A DNA stretch of 64,000 nucleotides from Leptospira biflexa (GTDB lineage Bacteria; Spirochaetota; Spirochaetia; Treponematales; Rectinemataceae). The position numbers and the translations under genes were made by a program. Location of the stretch: contig DYLX01000002.1 in NCBI GenBank assembly GCA_020721875.1, positions 80,073 to 144,072 on the forward strand, given 5' to 3'. Positions 29,968 through 39,488 of this stretch are shown in pieces; the stretch's first letter is position 1; each line of letters starts with the position of its first letter. Below the pieces are notes generated by a model. The model ran no database searches and was not told the DNA's origin. It saw nothing but the letters and a program-made list of their open reading frames with translations.

Positions 29968-29997
29968 AAGGCGGTGCCGGTTGGCGCCGCCTTTTTT
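29968..29997 (+). terminator. Rho-independent terminator
   Basis: AAGGCGGTGCC-ggtt-GGCGCCGCCTT then T-run; 11-bp stem with one G-T pair. Confidence 0.9.
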
Positions 29998-30068
29998 GTT
30001 CCCGTATACGATGCGCCGGCTCTGGCATAATGGCCCAGTGAGACATATACTCATCAGCGGATACAAAA

Positions 30069-30638
30069 ATGAGCAGTGATTACCTTGACAATATTCGGCG
30101 GACTTCCGAAATAGAAGGCGCTGCGTTTGTGGCGGCCTCAGCAGTGCTGCGCGGCGCAGTGAAACTCGGACCAGAATCTTCGGTGTGGCACTGTGCGGTG
30201 CTCCGAGCTGACATGGCCCCCATTGAGGTTGGAGCACGATCGAATGTACAGGATGGCGCGATTCTCCATGTGGCCGACAATCTCCCGTGTATCATCGGAG
30301 AGGATGTCACCATCGGACACGCAGCAATCGTCCATGCGTGCAGAATCGGCAACCGCTGCCTCATCGGTATGGGCTCTATCATCCTCAACGGCACTGTGAT
30401 CGGCGATGAGTGCATCATTGGAGCCGGCACGGTGATTCCTGGAGGCAAGACGATTCCTCAGCGTAGCCTGGTGCTTGGAAATCCAGGGCGTGTTGTACGA
30501 AGTGTTACCGATGAAGAGGTTGAAGGACTCCGTGCGCAGGCCGGAACCTACATTGCGCTGGCGCGCGCGTCGGCTGAAGCCGAGGCTGGAAACAAAACGC
30601 AGCTCGCTGAAAGCCCCGTGAGTGAGCGCGCGCCATGA
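30069..30638 (+). CDS. gamma-carbonic anhydrase-like hexapeptide-repeat protein
   Basis: SVWHCAVLRADMAPIEVGARSNVQDGAILHV...DVTIGHAAIVHACRIGNRCLIGMGSIILNGTVIGDECIIGAGTVIPGGKTIP. Confidence 0.88.
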   Translation: MSSDYLDNIRRTSEIEGAAFVAASAVLRGAVKLGPESSVWHCAVLRADMAPIEVGARSNVQDGAILHVADNLPCIIGEDVTIGHAAIVHACRIGNRCLIGMGSIILNGTVIGDECIIGAGTVIPGGKTIPQRSLVLGNPGRVVRSVTDEEVEGLRAQAGTYIALARASAEAEAGNKTQLAESPVSERAP

Positions 30639-31909
30639 CTCCATTGCACATACCCGTCATCGGACTCGACGCATTCCCGCGCGATTCGGCGTATCACCAC
30701 CGTGCACGCGCCGCACTCCTCGCCTCGCGACTAAAAGAGAATCTCTGCGCGCATGCGGGAGGGGATGCAATCCGCTACTACTCAGCGCCCGGGCGCACCG
30801 AGCTCGGTGGCAACCACACCGACCACAATAATGGGTGCGTCCTTGCGGCGTCGGTCGATCTTGATATGGTAGCCGCCGCCTGTCCACGCAACGACCATAT
30901 CATCTCGCTCTTCTCCTCGGGATATCCTTCACTGAGCGTCGATATCACCGACCTCGCGCCAAGGGCGAGTGAGCGTGGCACCCCGGCCGCCATCCTGCGC
31001 GGCATCGCGGCTTGGATCGCCGAGCGCGGCCTCCCCGCCTGCCCGGGATTCTCTGTGGCGATGGACTCAGAAGTGCCTGCAGGCTCGGGGCTCTCGAGCT
31101 CAGCAGCGTTCGAGCTTCTCATGGCCGCGATATTCGACGATTTCGGCAGGTATGGTTTGTCTCCCGTTAAGTGGGCGCACGCCGGTAAGTTTGCGGAAAA
31201 CGAGTATTTCGGCAAGCCGTGTGGGCTCATGGACCAGCTCGCGTGCGCGCTCGGAGGCATTTCCTTCATCGATTTCGGGGCTGTACCGGAGCCGAGAATT
31301 GAGAATCTTTCATGCGATTTTAGCGACTACGGCCTTGTGCTCGCGATTGTCGCCACCGATTCCGACCACGGAGATCTTACCGAGGAATATGCCGCGATTC
31401 CGAGAGAAATGAAATGCGTCGCCGCCCTCTTTGATCAAAAAAACCTACGAGAAGTGCACACGGACGACCTTATTCGAAAAGTGCGCGAGATTCGCGAGAC
31501 CTGCGGTGATCGGGCTTTTCTCCGCGCTTGGCACTTTGCGCACGAAACTGAGCGCCCCGCGCGCATGGTAGCAGCGCTCGAACGCAACGATATCGACGAA
31601 TACCTCGGGCTCGTGCGCGCCTCCGGACTCTCAAGCTGGACCCTCCTCCAAAATATCCACACCGCCGCCCCAAAGCGGCAAAGCCTCGGAATCGCCCTCG
31701 CCCTCGCGGAGGACATGGTCGGTGCGCGCGGGGCATCCCGCGTTCACGGTGGAGGATTCGCAGGAACGATTCAGGCCTATGTCCCGGAGGCTGACTTTCC
31801 CCACTTTTCAGCGCGAATGGAGACACTCTTCGGCCCTGCAAGCGTGAGGAAGCTCACAATTAGACCCTTCGGCGTCTGCCGAATTCGAATCGAATCGGCT
31901 CAAATTTAA
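30635..31909 (+). CDS. galK: galactokinase (GHMP family)
   Basis: GRTELGGNHTDHNNGCVLAASVDLD, PAGSGLSSSAAFELL, RVHGGGFAGTIQAYVP. Confidence 0.88.
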   Translation: MTPLHIPVIGLDAFPRDSAYHHRARAALLASRLKENLCAHAGGDAIRYYSAPGRTELGGNHTDHNNGCVLAASVDLDMVAAACPRNDHIISLFSSGYPSLSVDITDLAPRASERGTPAAILRGIAAWIAERGLPACPGFSVAMDSEVPAGSGLSSSAAFELLMAAIFDDFGRYGLSPVKWAHAGKFAENEYFGKPCGLMDQLACALGGISFIDFGAVPEPRIENLSCDFSDYGLVLAIVATDSDHGDLTEEYAAIPREMKCVAALFDQKNLREVHTDDLIRKVREIRETCGDRAFLRAWHFAHETERPARMVAALERNDIDEYLGLVRASGLSSWTLLQNIHTAAPKRQSLGIALALAEDMVGARGASRVHGGGFAGTIQAYVPEADFPHFSARMETLFGPASVRKLTIRPFGVCRIRIESAQI

Positions 31910-31925
31910 TTGCAAGGAGACCGCG

Positions 31926-33224
31926 ATGAGCGACAAACAGGGATTTCGCCCCTATATGGCAACCACATTCCTGATCGGCTTCGGCTTCTTCACTATGGGC
32001 CTCATGGACCCGCTCTATGACACCTATGTGCCAATCTTCCTCAGCAAATACATCTCCAGCATGAGCCTCGTCGGATTCTTCATGACGATCGACAACATTT
32101 TGGCTATCTTCTTGATCCCGCTCGTAAGCGCATGGTCCGACCACACACTCACGCGCATCGGCCGAAGAATGCCTTATATTTTAGTTCTCTTGCCGCTCTC
32201 GGCATTCCTTTTCGGGTCGGTGCCCTACGCAGCCGGAGCATCGCTCGGCATGCTCATTGCCACACTGCTTCTCCTCAATATAGTCAAGCAGTCCGCGCGG
32301 GGACCGGTCGTGGCGCTCATGCCCGACATCATTCCCGCCAATTATCGCTCGGAAGCGAATGGGGTGATCAATACCATGGGTGGCATTGCAAGCATCGTGG
32401 GAACCATCGGACTCGCGCGCCTTATGGACCTCGACATAAGGTTGCCGATTCTCGGCTCCACCAAAGACCGGCTCCCCTTCCCCCTCGCGGGTGTCTTTGT
32501 GATCATCGCGGTCATTTTCCTCTTCATCTTCATCCACGAGAAAAAACCAGACACCAAGGAAACCCAGGAAGAGAAGACGCCCATCCTCGCGAGCTTCAAG
32601 AAGGTGGCAGCCCAGCACGACAAGAGTGCAATGTACATCCTCATCGCCCTCTTCCTGTGGTTCCTCGGATACCAGGGAGTACTCCCCTTCATCGGAAAGT
32701 ACTCCGTGGATGTTCTTAAGACGTCGAGCGGTACCGCAGCACTCGCGGCCGGGATGGTCGGTATCGCCTATGCCCTCTTCGCCCTCCCTTCGGGCTACGT
32801 AGCGCACCGCATCGGCAGGAAAAAGACCATCCGCGCAAGCCTCCTCGTAATCGCGGTGCTGACCGGAATTCTTTTCGCGCACCCCTGGATCACGGCAGCG
32901 TTGCCGGAAGCTCTCAAGCTCGGAAGTTTCTGGGCCATCATGTTCCTCTTCGGCATCTTTTGGGTTTCGATCATCACGAATTCCTTCCCCATGCTCTGGC
33001 AAATGGCCGAGTGGGGCACAATCGGCATCTACACGGGTCTCTACTACACCGCGAGCCAAGCCGCCGCAATCCTCGCCCCCATTCTCACCGGTATTATTAT
33101 CGACATCTTTGGATATCAGGGAATTTTCCTGTTCTGTACGCTCTCGATGCTCGCTGCCCGGGCAGTGATGGGCAAAGTGACCAAGGGCGAACCGACCACC
33201 GACGCATCGCGCGCAAAGAAATGA
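31926..33224 (+). CDS. MFS transporter (SLC45/sugar-cation symporter-like)
   Basis: Twelve hydrophobic segments; VSAWSDHTLTRIGRRMPYIL, YVAHRIGRKKTIR. Confidence 0.82.
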   Translation: MSDKQGFRPYMATTFLIGFGFFTMGLMDPLYDTYVPIFLSKYISSMSLVGFFMTIDNILAIFLIPLVSAWSDHTLTRIGRRMPYILVLLPLSAFLFGSVPYAAGASLGMLIATLLLLNIVKQSARGPVVALMPDIIPANYRSEANGVINTMGGIASIVGTIGLARLMDLDIRLPILGSTKDRLPFPLAGVFVIIAVIFLFIFIHEKKPDTKETQEEKTPILASFKKVAAQHDKSAMYILIALFLWFLGYQGVLPFIGKYSVDVLKTSSGTAALAAGMVGIAYALFALPSGYVAHRIGRKKTIRASLLVIAVLTGILFAHPWITAALPEALKLGSFWAIMFLFGIFWVSIITNSFPMLWQMAEWGTIGIYTGLYYTASQAAAILAPILTGIIIDIFGYQGIFLFCTLSMLAARAVMGKVTKGEPTTDASRAKK

Positions 33225-33273
33225 TTGATAAAAACTCGATTTGTTTCGATAATATTGAGAGAAGAGGTGGAAT

Positions 33274-33384
33274 ATGAAATCGCAAGACAAACCCAAAACC
33301 GCGGAAAAAAAGAAGCCGCAAAAGACCCTGAAAGAAAAACGCGCAGAAAAGCGCGCCAAGAAAGACTCGAAAGAGGCTGAATAA
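33274..33384 (+). CDS. 36-aa Lys/Glu-rich small protein
   Basis: MKSQDKPKTAEKKKPQKTLKEKRAEKRAKKDSKEAE* behind GAGGTGG; followed by a terminator hairpin. Confidence 0.5.
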   Translation: MKSQDKPKTAEKKKPQKTLKEKRAEKRAKKDSKEAE

Positions 33385-33397
33385 GCCCCGTCAGAGA

Positions 33398-33432
33398 AAA
33401 AGCCGCCCCAGACCGGAGCGGCTTTTATTTTT
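33398..33432 (+). terminator. Rho-independent terminator
   Basis: AAAGCCGC...GCGGCTTTTATTTTT. Confidence 0.75.
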
Positions 33433-33458
33433 CGCTCGAGCGCAATGCGCGGCGAAGC

Positions 33459-34580
<1,122 letters not shown>

Positions 34581-34641
34581 GAATCCTCCCTTATAAGGGT
34601 CTATGTTATTACAATGAGTGTACGCTGCTTTAGTGGAGGAG

Positions 34642-35448
34642 TCAACCTTGTGAACGTGAATTCAACGACGCGAGCCAAGAGTAGCCTGCGATACCAAAGG
34701 CGGTCGCGACATTGAGCGATGCCTTGGCGCCTACAAGAGGTATTTCGACCGCGCCCCGAGCACAAAGGCGCATCATCTCGGAAGAGATGCCGAGCTCCTC
34801 GGAACCCAACACCATAAGGCCAGGCAGAGGGAATTCAAATTCGCCGAGTGCACTGCCGCCCACTTCGAGGGCGAAGATACCCTCGATCCCGCCAAGCTCC
34901 AGCAGGGTGGCGCGACGCCAGGGTAGGCGTTCTACCGTGCCCATCGCGGTTCGCAGCGCGCGGGGATGCAACGGATCGGCACAGTCCGGAGATAGTAGTA
35001 TCTCGTCGAAGCCCAATGCCTCGGCGGTGCGAAAGATGCTCCCCACATTGAAGGGGGAACGAATGTCCTCGAGATAGACGCGCATTCCGGACATTCGGCG
35101 AAGCTTCGCGCGCCCTGGCCGAGGTGCCACGATAAAGTCCCAGTCGGCCGGACTCTGGCCCGATATCGCGGCGAGGCGATGGCGCAGGGTGTTGAGTGCA
35201 TGCGGAATTGTGTCGGCTTTGGCGTCAGGTGCACGAGCCAGAAAATCGAGGGCTGCGCGCCGCGTTTCCTCCGACGATTCTTCTGCGGTCGCGAGAAACT
35301 CAGCGAGCGCGCGCACGTACTCGAGATCGCGCATGATATCCGAAAAGCCGGTGCCCCAATCGCGCTCGATGCGCTCTAGGATGAGCACAGCCTTGCGCGT
35401 GCGAGCGCGTCCATGGAGATTCGCGAAGTGGCTTAAATCCATCATCAA
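34642..35448 (-). CDS. SpoU/TrmH-family RNA 2'-O-methyltransferase
   Basis: [67 protein letters not shown]. Confidence 0.88.
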   Translation of the reverse strand: MMMDLSHFANLHGRARTRKAVLILERIERDWGTGFSDIMRDLEYVRALAEFLATAEESSEETRRAALDFLARAPDAKADTIPHALNTLRHRLAAISGQSPADWDFIVAPRPGRAKLRRMSGMRVYLEDIRSPFNVGSIFRTAEALGFDEILLSPDCADPLHPRALRTAMGTVERLPWRRATLLELGGIEGIFALEVGGSALGEFEFPLPGLMVLGSEELGISSEMMRLCARGAVEIPLVGAKASLNVATAFGIAGYSWLASLNSRSQG

Positions 35449-36146
35449 TCGGCCCCAAGTTCACCCTCGTGCTCTGAAGATGCGCCATGCACAAGAAGAC
35501 AGAATTCGCCCTTGGCGGACTCGGCGGGGAAACGCGACGCGAGTTCGGACGCTGTGCCGCTCACAATCTCCTCGTGGATCTTCGTGAGCTCACGGCCAAT
35601 CGTCACTTGGCGCTCAGGCTCGAGCGCAGCGATGTCCGCGAGCAGTTTGCCAATTCTATACGGCGATTCGTAGAGCACAAAGGACTCGCCGCGCGAGAGC
35701 AGCTGCGCGAGCCTGGCGCGGCGCTTCCCTGGCTTCGGCGAAAGAAAACCATCGAAGAGAAAGGTCCGACCCGACACGCCCGCGGCACTAATGATCGTCG
35801 CAAAAGCGCTCGCCCCCGGCACCGGAACGACCTCGTGCCCTCTGCCGCGGGCTTCCCGCACCAGCACTGCTCCAGGGTCTGAGAGCCCCGGCGTGCCAGC
35901 GTCCGAGCAGTAAGCAACCGCCTTGCCCTCGTCGAGAATACCCACCACCCTCTCGGCGCCACGCCTCTCATCGTTCGCGTGGCAGGAAACCAGAGGTTTA
36001 TGAATATCGAAGTGCGTCAAGAGCTTGAGCGTATGACGCGTGTCCTCACAGGCGATCACATCGACCGCCTTCAGAGTTTCAAGCGCCCTCAGGGTGATAT
36101 CGCCCAGATTGCCGATCGGTGTTCCGACTATGTATAGCGTACTCAC
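35445..36146 (-). CDS. rsmI: 16S rRNA (cytidine1402-2'-O)-methyltransferase
   Basis: [59 protein letters not shown] start. Confidence 0.93.
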   Translation of the reverse strand: MSTLYIVGTPIGNLGDITLRALETLKAVDVIACEDTRHTLKLLTHFDIHKPLVSCHANDERRGAERVVGILDEGKAVAYCSDAGTPGLSDPGAVLVREARGRGHEVVPVPGASAFATIISAAGVSGRTFLFDGFLSPKPGKRRARLAQLLSRGESFVLYESPYRIGKLLADIAALEPERQVTIGRELTKIHEEIVSGTASELASRFPAESAKGEFCLLVHGASSEHEGELGAD

Positions 36147-36255
36147 GAACCCAATACTGCACGAGGAGTGCACCGTGTGTCTAGATCGAGCGGAAAGCTG
36201 CACTGAGACCTCCCGGCCTATTCACAAGCCATAAAAACAATTATCATTGAGCGCG

Positions 36256-37371
36256 ATGAAAACGATAAATCCTCGTAAAATATCGTTCCTGCTTTTATTT
36301 CTCGTGCTCCTTCTCCTCGTCGCGAGGCTTTTTTATCCATTCCTCACTGTGATCCTCTGGAGCGGGCTCCTCTATGTCTTCCTTGAACCGATTCAAAGGA
36401 AGATAAACGGACCCGTGCGCATCCGGGGCGCGAAATCGATTGGCTCGCACATAAGCGCCGTGGTGCTCGCGGTTCTTGGGGTGCTCGTGCTCATTGTGCC
36501 GATTGCGTTCCTTGCGGTGGCGACCACGAGACAACTTGCTGATCTCCTCAAGTCAGGCGTTCACTTCTTCGAGGCAAATATCGACAAATTCAAAATCAAT
36601 CCACAGAGCCAGATAGGGATGGCGCTTCAGTCATTTTTCGGCAATTCGCTCGATCTGTCGAATTTTAACTTTGTAAGCCAACTGCAATCCCTGCTCTCCA
36701 CTGCCGCCAACCAGGCGCTCAAGCTCTCTACCTCGCTTATCATGAACATTTTCGAGTTTCTCATCGCGGTGATGTTTATCGTTTTCACCCTCTACTACCT
36801 TCTGATGGACGGCAACTCGCTCGGCGATACCTTCGTCTCGATGATGCCCTTCGACCCCATGCATACGCGTCTTTTCATGGGCAAACTGAAGGAAACCGGC
36901 AAACAGCTCGTGATCGGCTATTTCTTGGTCGCGATTTTCCAAGGATTCATGATGTTCATTCTGAGCCTCATATTCGGGTACAAAAACAACCTGCTCCTTG
37001 CAGTGCTCACGTCGATTTCGTCCTTCGTACCCATGCTGGGAACTTCCATCGTGTGGGCGCCGATGGGTCTCTTCTTGCTTATCAACGGCAGCATTATCAA
37101 AGGAATCATATTCCTCATCTGCGCGGCGATCGGCATTTCGACCCTCGACAACTTCATTAAACCGATTATCCTCGGCGGACAGCTCAAAGTGCATCCGCTC
37201 TTTCTTTTCTTCTCGATCGCGGGTGGGCTCGTGGTGTTCGGGTTCAACGGTATCATCCTAGGCCCCCTCGTGCTCATGCTCTTCATCGCTGCAGGCGAAC
37301 TCTACCGCGCGCTCAACGAAGAGGAAGATATGACGTCCACCGTGGCGAAGCACGAAGAAAAAACACTATAG
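36256..37371 (+). CDS. AI-2E/PerM-family transporter
   Basis: TM pattern plus LLAVLTSISSFVPMLGTSIVWAP and ISTLDNFIKPIILGGQLKVHPL. Confidence 0.85.
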   Translation: MKTINPRKISFLLLFLVLLLLVARLFYPFLTVILWSGLLYVFLEPIQRKINGPVRIRGAKSIGSHISAVVLAVLGVLVLIVPIAFLAVATTRQLADLLKSGVHFFEANIDKFKINPQSQIGMALQSFFGNSLDLSNFNFVSQLQSLLSTAANQALKLSTSLIMNIFEFLIAVMFIVFTLYYLLMDGNSLGDTFVSMMPFDPMHTRLFMGKLKETGKQLVIGYFLVAIFQGFMMFILSLIFGYKNNLLLAVLTSISSFVPMLGTSIVWAPMGLFLLINGSIIKGIIFLICAAIGISTLDNFIKPIILGGQLKVHPLFLFFSIAGGLVVFGFNGIILGPLVLMLFIAAGELYRALNEEEDMTSTVAKHEEKTL

Positions 37372-37377
37372 CGGATT

Positions 37378-38274
37378 TTATTGTGCGGAATTTCGTCGGA
37401 GGTCTCTGAGGGCGCTTACGAGTTCGTCGCGGAAACGTGCGTCGATGGGCATGTTTCCCGCCGTTCTCCCGAGCCCGCATTCGGGCCTCGCCTTTCCGTG
37501 AAAATCAGAACCCGCGGTAATGAACATACCCCGCTCCCTCGCCATGCGCTCGAGAATCGCGCACTGACCATACTTCGCCGTCGGATGGTAGGCTTCAATC
37601 CCAAGGATACCCATCTCCTTCCACTGTGAAAAAAGGCGCTTGAGCATCGCTTTCGACACGAAGAGTGAGTATGGGTGCGCGACCACAGCTACACCGCCCG
37701 CTTCCGTGATCACCGAAAGCGCTTCCTCCAAAGGCAGACAGGTTTTTTTAATGTAGAATGGCCGACCCTTTCCGAGGTAGCGATCGAAGGCGTCTTGTCG
37801 AGTACGTGCGCACCCGGCATCGACGAGAAGGTCTGCAAGGTGAGGCCTACCAAGGTAAGCTTCGTACGAGAGCGCTTCAATTCGCGCGGTATCAAGTGGT
37901 AGACCAGCGTGCGCAATGCGCTCGAGAATGGCGACGTTCCGCTCGTGCCGGGCACGAGCAAGCTTTTCGATCGCCGCGAGCAGCGCGGGAGCATGCGGAT
38001 CGATACCATACCCTAGAAGGTGAAACTCACCGGGCTGAAAGTCGATCTCGATCTCGATCCCGGGGATAAACTCAATGCCGACTTCCTCAGCCGCGACGCG
38101 CGCCTCATCGAGCCCGGCAACTGTGTCGTGATCCGTAAGTGCGAGCGTGGCAAGACCGACTGCGTGCGCCTTCCTGACAAGGGCGACGGGCGTGAGCTCA
38201 CCATCGGAAGCGCTCGAGTGCGTGTGGAGGTCTGCCTGTGGCTTAGCGCCAGACCAGTTCACCGCGTTCCCCAT
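37378..38274 (-). CDS. PHP-domain metal-dependent phosphoesterase
   Basis: ADLHTHSSASDGELTP, LALTDHDTVAG, FIPGIEIEIDF, VVAHPYSL, GSDFHGKARPECGLG. Confidence 0.88.
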   Translation of the reverse strand: MGNAVNWSGAKPQADLHTHSSASDGELTPVALVRKAHAVGLATLALTDHDTVAGLDEARVAAEEVGIEFIPGIEIEIDFQPGEFHLLGYGIDPHAPALLAAIEKLARARHERNVAILERIAHAGLPLDTARIEALSYEAYLGRPHLADLLVDAGCARTRQDAFDRYLGKGRPFYIKKTCLPLEEALSVITEAGGVAVVAHPYSLFVSKAMLKRLFSQWKEMGILGIEAYHPTAKYGQCAILERMARERGMFITAGSDFHGKARPECGLGRTAGNMPIDARFRDELVSALRDLRRNSAQ

Positions 38275-39151
38275 AGCATTCGATGCGGATTTTCGCCGCG
38301 CTCGTCCCCTCGAGGGCAAGCGCCGCGTGCACTATGTGGCTCTGTTCCGCCATAGCGACATCTGAAAGCGCCGCAACCCAGGATTCTAATGGACGCCGTG
38401 CTACCGTGTAGAGCTGGATCGCCTCGATCTGGCCGCCATCTGCAAGAATCGAACCGACGAGTGAGGCGTACGCCGTTGCATCGAAGAGCATCCTCCCCGT
38501 GCGGGTGTCGGCGACCAGCATTGTCTGCAGCGTAAGCGGAATTCGTCGTGACATTTCGGTGATGCCGTTTACGATCTCGGCGAGCGAAAACGCGGAACGG
38601 GAGAGTGCCCTATGGAGCTCCTCGGTACCCCCATCGAGCTTGGCCCAAATTTTGAATGCCCACTCTTCGCCGAATTCGCCGAGAAGGTTAACGATCTCTG
38701 GCCGAAGAAATCCCGAAGAATTAGTGATGAGCACCGTGGGTACCGTCGACAGCGACGCATCGCGCGACGACTCATCGATCAGCACCCGCTTAGCAGCGCG
38801 TAGGGCCTCGCCCAAACGCGGAGAGAGTGTCGGTTCACCATTTCCGGAAATTGAGATGTCTTGTAATGTGTATACTTTTTTATATAAAAGCCAGCGCTCC
38901 GCGAAAAAATGCCGCAATTCGCGCTCGATATCGCCATCGGCAAGCCTGGCGTCGGGATTTGAAAAGGGTTTTACTTCGCAGTAGGGGCAGTCGTAGTCGC
39001 ACACTTTGCGCTCTGGAAAAAGATTGACGCCGAGCGACAAACCGCGCGCACGGCGCGAAATCACCGGGTACACCGTGGAATCGCCACGCGTACCGCGAGG
39101 GTGGCGTTCAGGGCTGAGAGTATCGACCTTGCTTCGATTCGATTGCGACAT
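38243..39151 (-). CDS. radical SAM protein
   Basis: CDYDCPYC (CX3CX2C) with SLGVNLFPERKVCDYDCPYCEVKPF, ISISGNGEPTLSP; start placed at MSQSNRSK because the longer ORF N-terminus (MAMMMM...) is antisense to the His codon run. Confidence 0.8.
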   Translation of the reverse strand: MSQSNRSKVDTLSPERHPRGTRGDSTVYPVISRRARGLSLGVNLFPERKVCDYDCPYCEVKPFSNPDARLADGDIERELRHFFAERWLLYKKVYTLQDISISGNGEPTLSPRLGEALRAAKRVLIDESSRDASLSTVPTVLITNSSGFLRPEIVNLLGEFGEEWAFKIWAKLDGGTEELHRALSRSAFSLAEIVNGITEMSRRIPLTLQTMLVADTRTGRMLFDATAYASLVGSILADGGQIEAIQLYTVARRPLESWVAALSDVAMAEQSHIVHAALALEGTSAAKIRIECYGERGELVWR

Positions 39152-39230
39152 ATTCACGCGCTCACTTTTATTATGGCGCATATTGAAAATATGGAACAGC
39201 CGGCGCCAAGGCTCGATCGGGCTGACCCTC

Positions 39231-39264
39231 TTGACAATTTTGTCATAGTTCGCAATCTTATACA
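39231..39264 (+). promoter_or_regulatory. candidate his operon promoter region
   Basis: Perfect TTGACA at 39231-39236 with TCTTAT/TATACA about 19-22 nt downstream; spacing not ideal. Confidence 0.3.
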
Positions 39265-39268
39265 TGCA

Positions 39269-39346
39269 ATGTGCAATTTTATTCCAGGCTTTCGCGCCGC
39301 GCACCATCATCATCATGGCCATTTCTCATGGAGCCGTGATCGCTGA
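39269..39346 (+). CDS. histidine-rich leader peptide (HisL-like)
   Basis: MCNFIPGFRAAHHHHHGHFSWSRDR*: six His in seven codons, upstream of terminator hairpins and hisG. No clear Shine-Dalgarno at this ATG. Confidence 0.7.
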   Translation: MCNFIPGFRAAHHHHHGHFSWSRDR

Positions 39347-39376
39347 GGTGTAAGCCTATAAGTATGAAACACCAGC

Positions 39377-39405
39377 AAGCCGGCTCCTGACAGCCGGCTT
39401 TTTTT
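39377..39405 (+). terminator. attenuator terminator 1
   Basis: AAGCCGGCT-cctgac-AGCCGGCTT followed by TTTTT; perfect 9-bp stem. Confidence 0.85.
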
Positions 39406-39414
39406 GACCTTCAT

Positions 39415-39454
39415 CACAAACGCCGGCTCATCGATGGCCGGCTTTTGTGTTTTT
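39415..39454 (+). terminator. attenuator terminator 2
   Basis: CACAAAcGCCGGC-tcatcgatg-GCCGGCtTTTGTG then TTTTT. Confidence 0.8.
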
Positions 39455-39488
39455 AGAGCCCTAATGCCGAACAAGGAAGGAGAGAGAG

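Larger units (their letters stand above)
39308..39454 (+). promoter_or_regulatory. his operon transcription attenuator (competing hairpins plus tandem terminators)
   Basis: 1:2 hairpin over the His codons (ATCATGGC...GCCGTGAT), antiterminator GGAGCCG(39330)/CGGCTCC(39381), terminator AAGCCGGCT/AGCCGGCTT+T-run. Confidence 0.72.

Noticed and set aside
32181-33359. 392-aa minus-strand ORF
   Set aside because: Antisense to the MFS gene; low-complexity E/D/H-rich translation typical of shadow ORFs.
39101-39322. Long minus-strand N-terminus of the radical SAM ORF (MAMMMMVRGAKAWNKIAH...) and the long plus-strand ORF from 39101
   Set aside because: MMMM is the antisense of the His codons CATCATCAT; the minus start is better at 39151. 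The plus ORF is only meaningful from about 39269.
39364-39390. Mini-ORF MKHQQAGS* inside attenuator terminator 1
   Set aside because: Only one His codon, no Shine-Dalgarno, lies within the terminator 5' arm; the upstream HHHHHGH ORF explains the regulation better.
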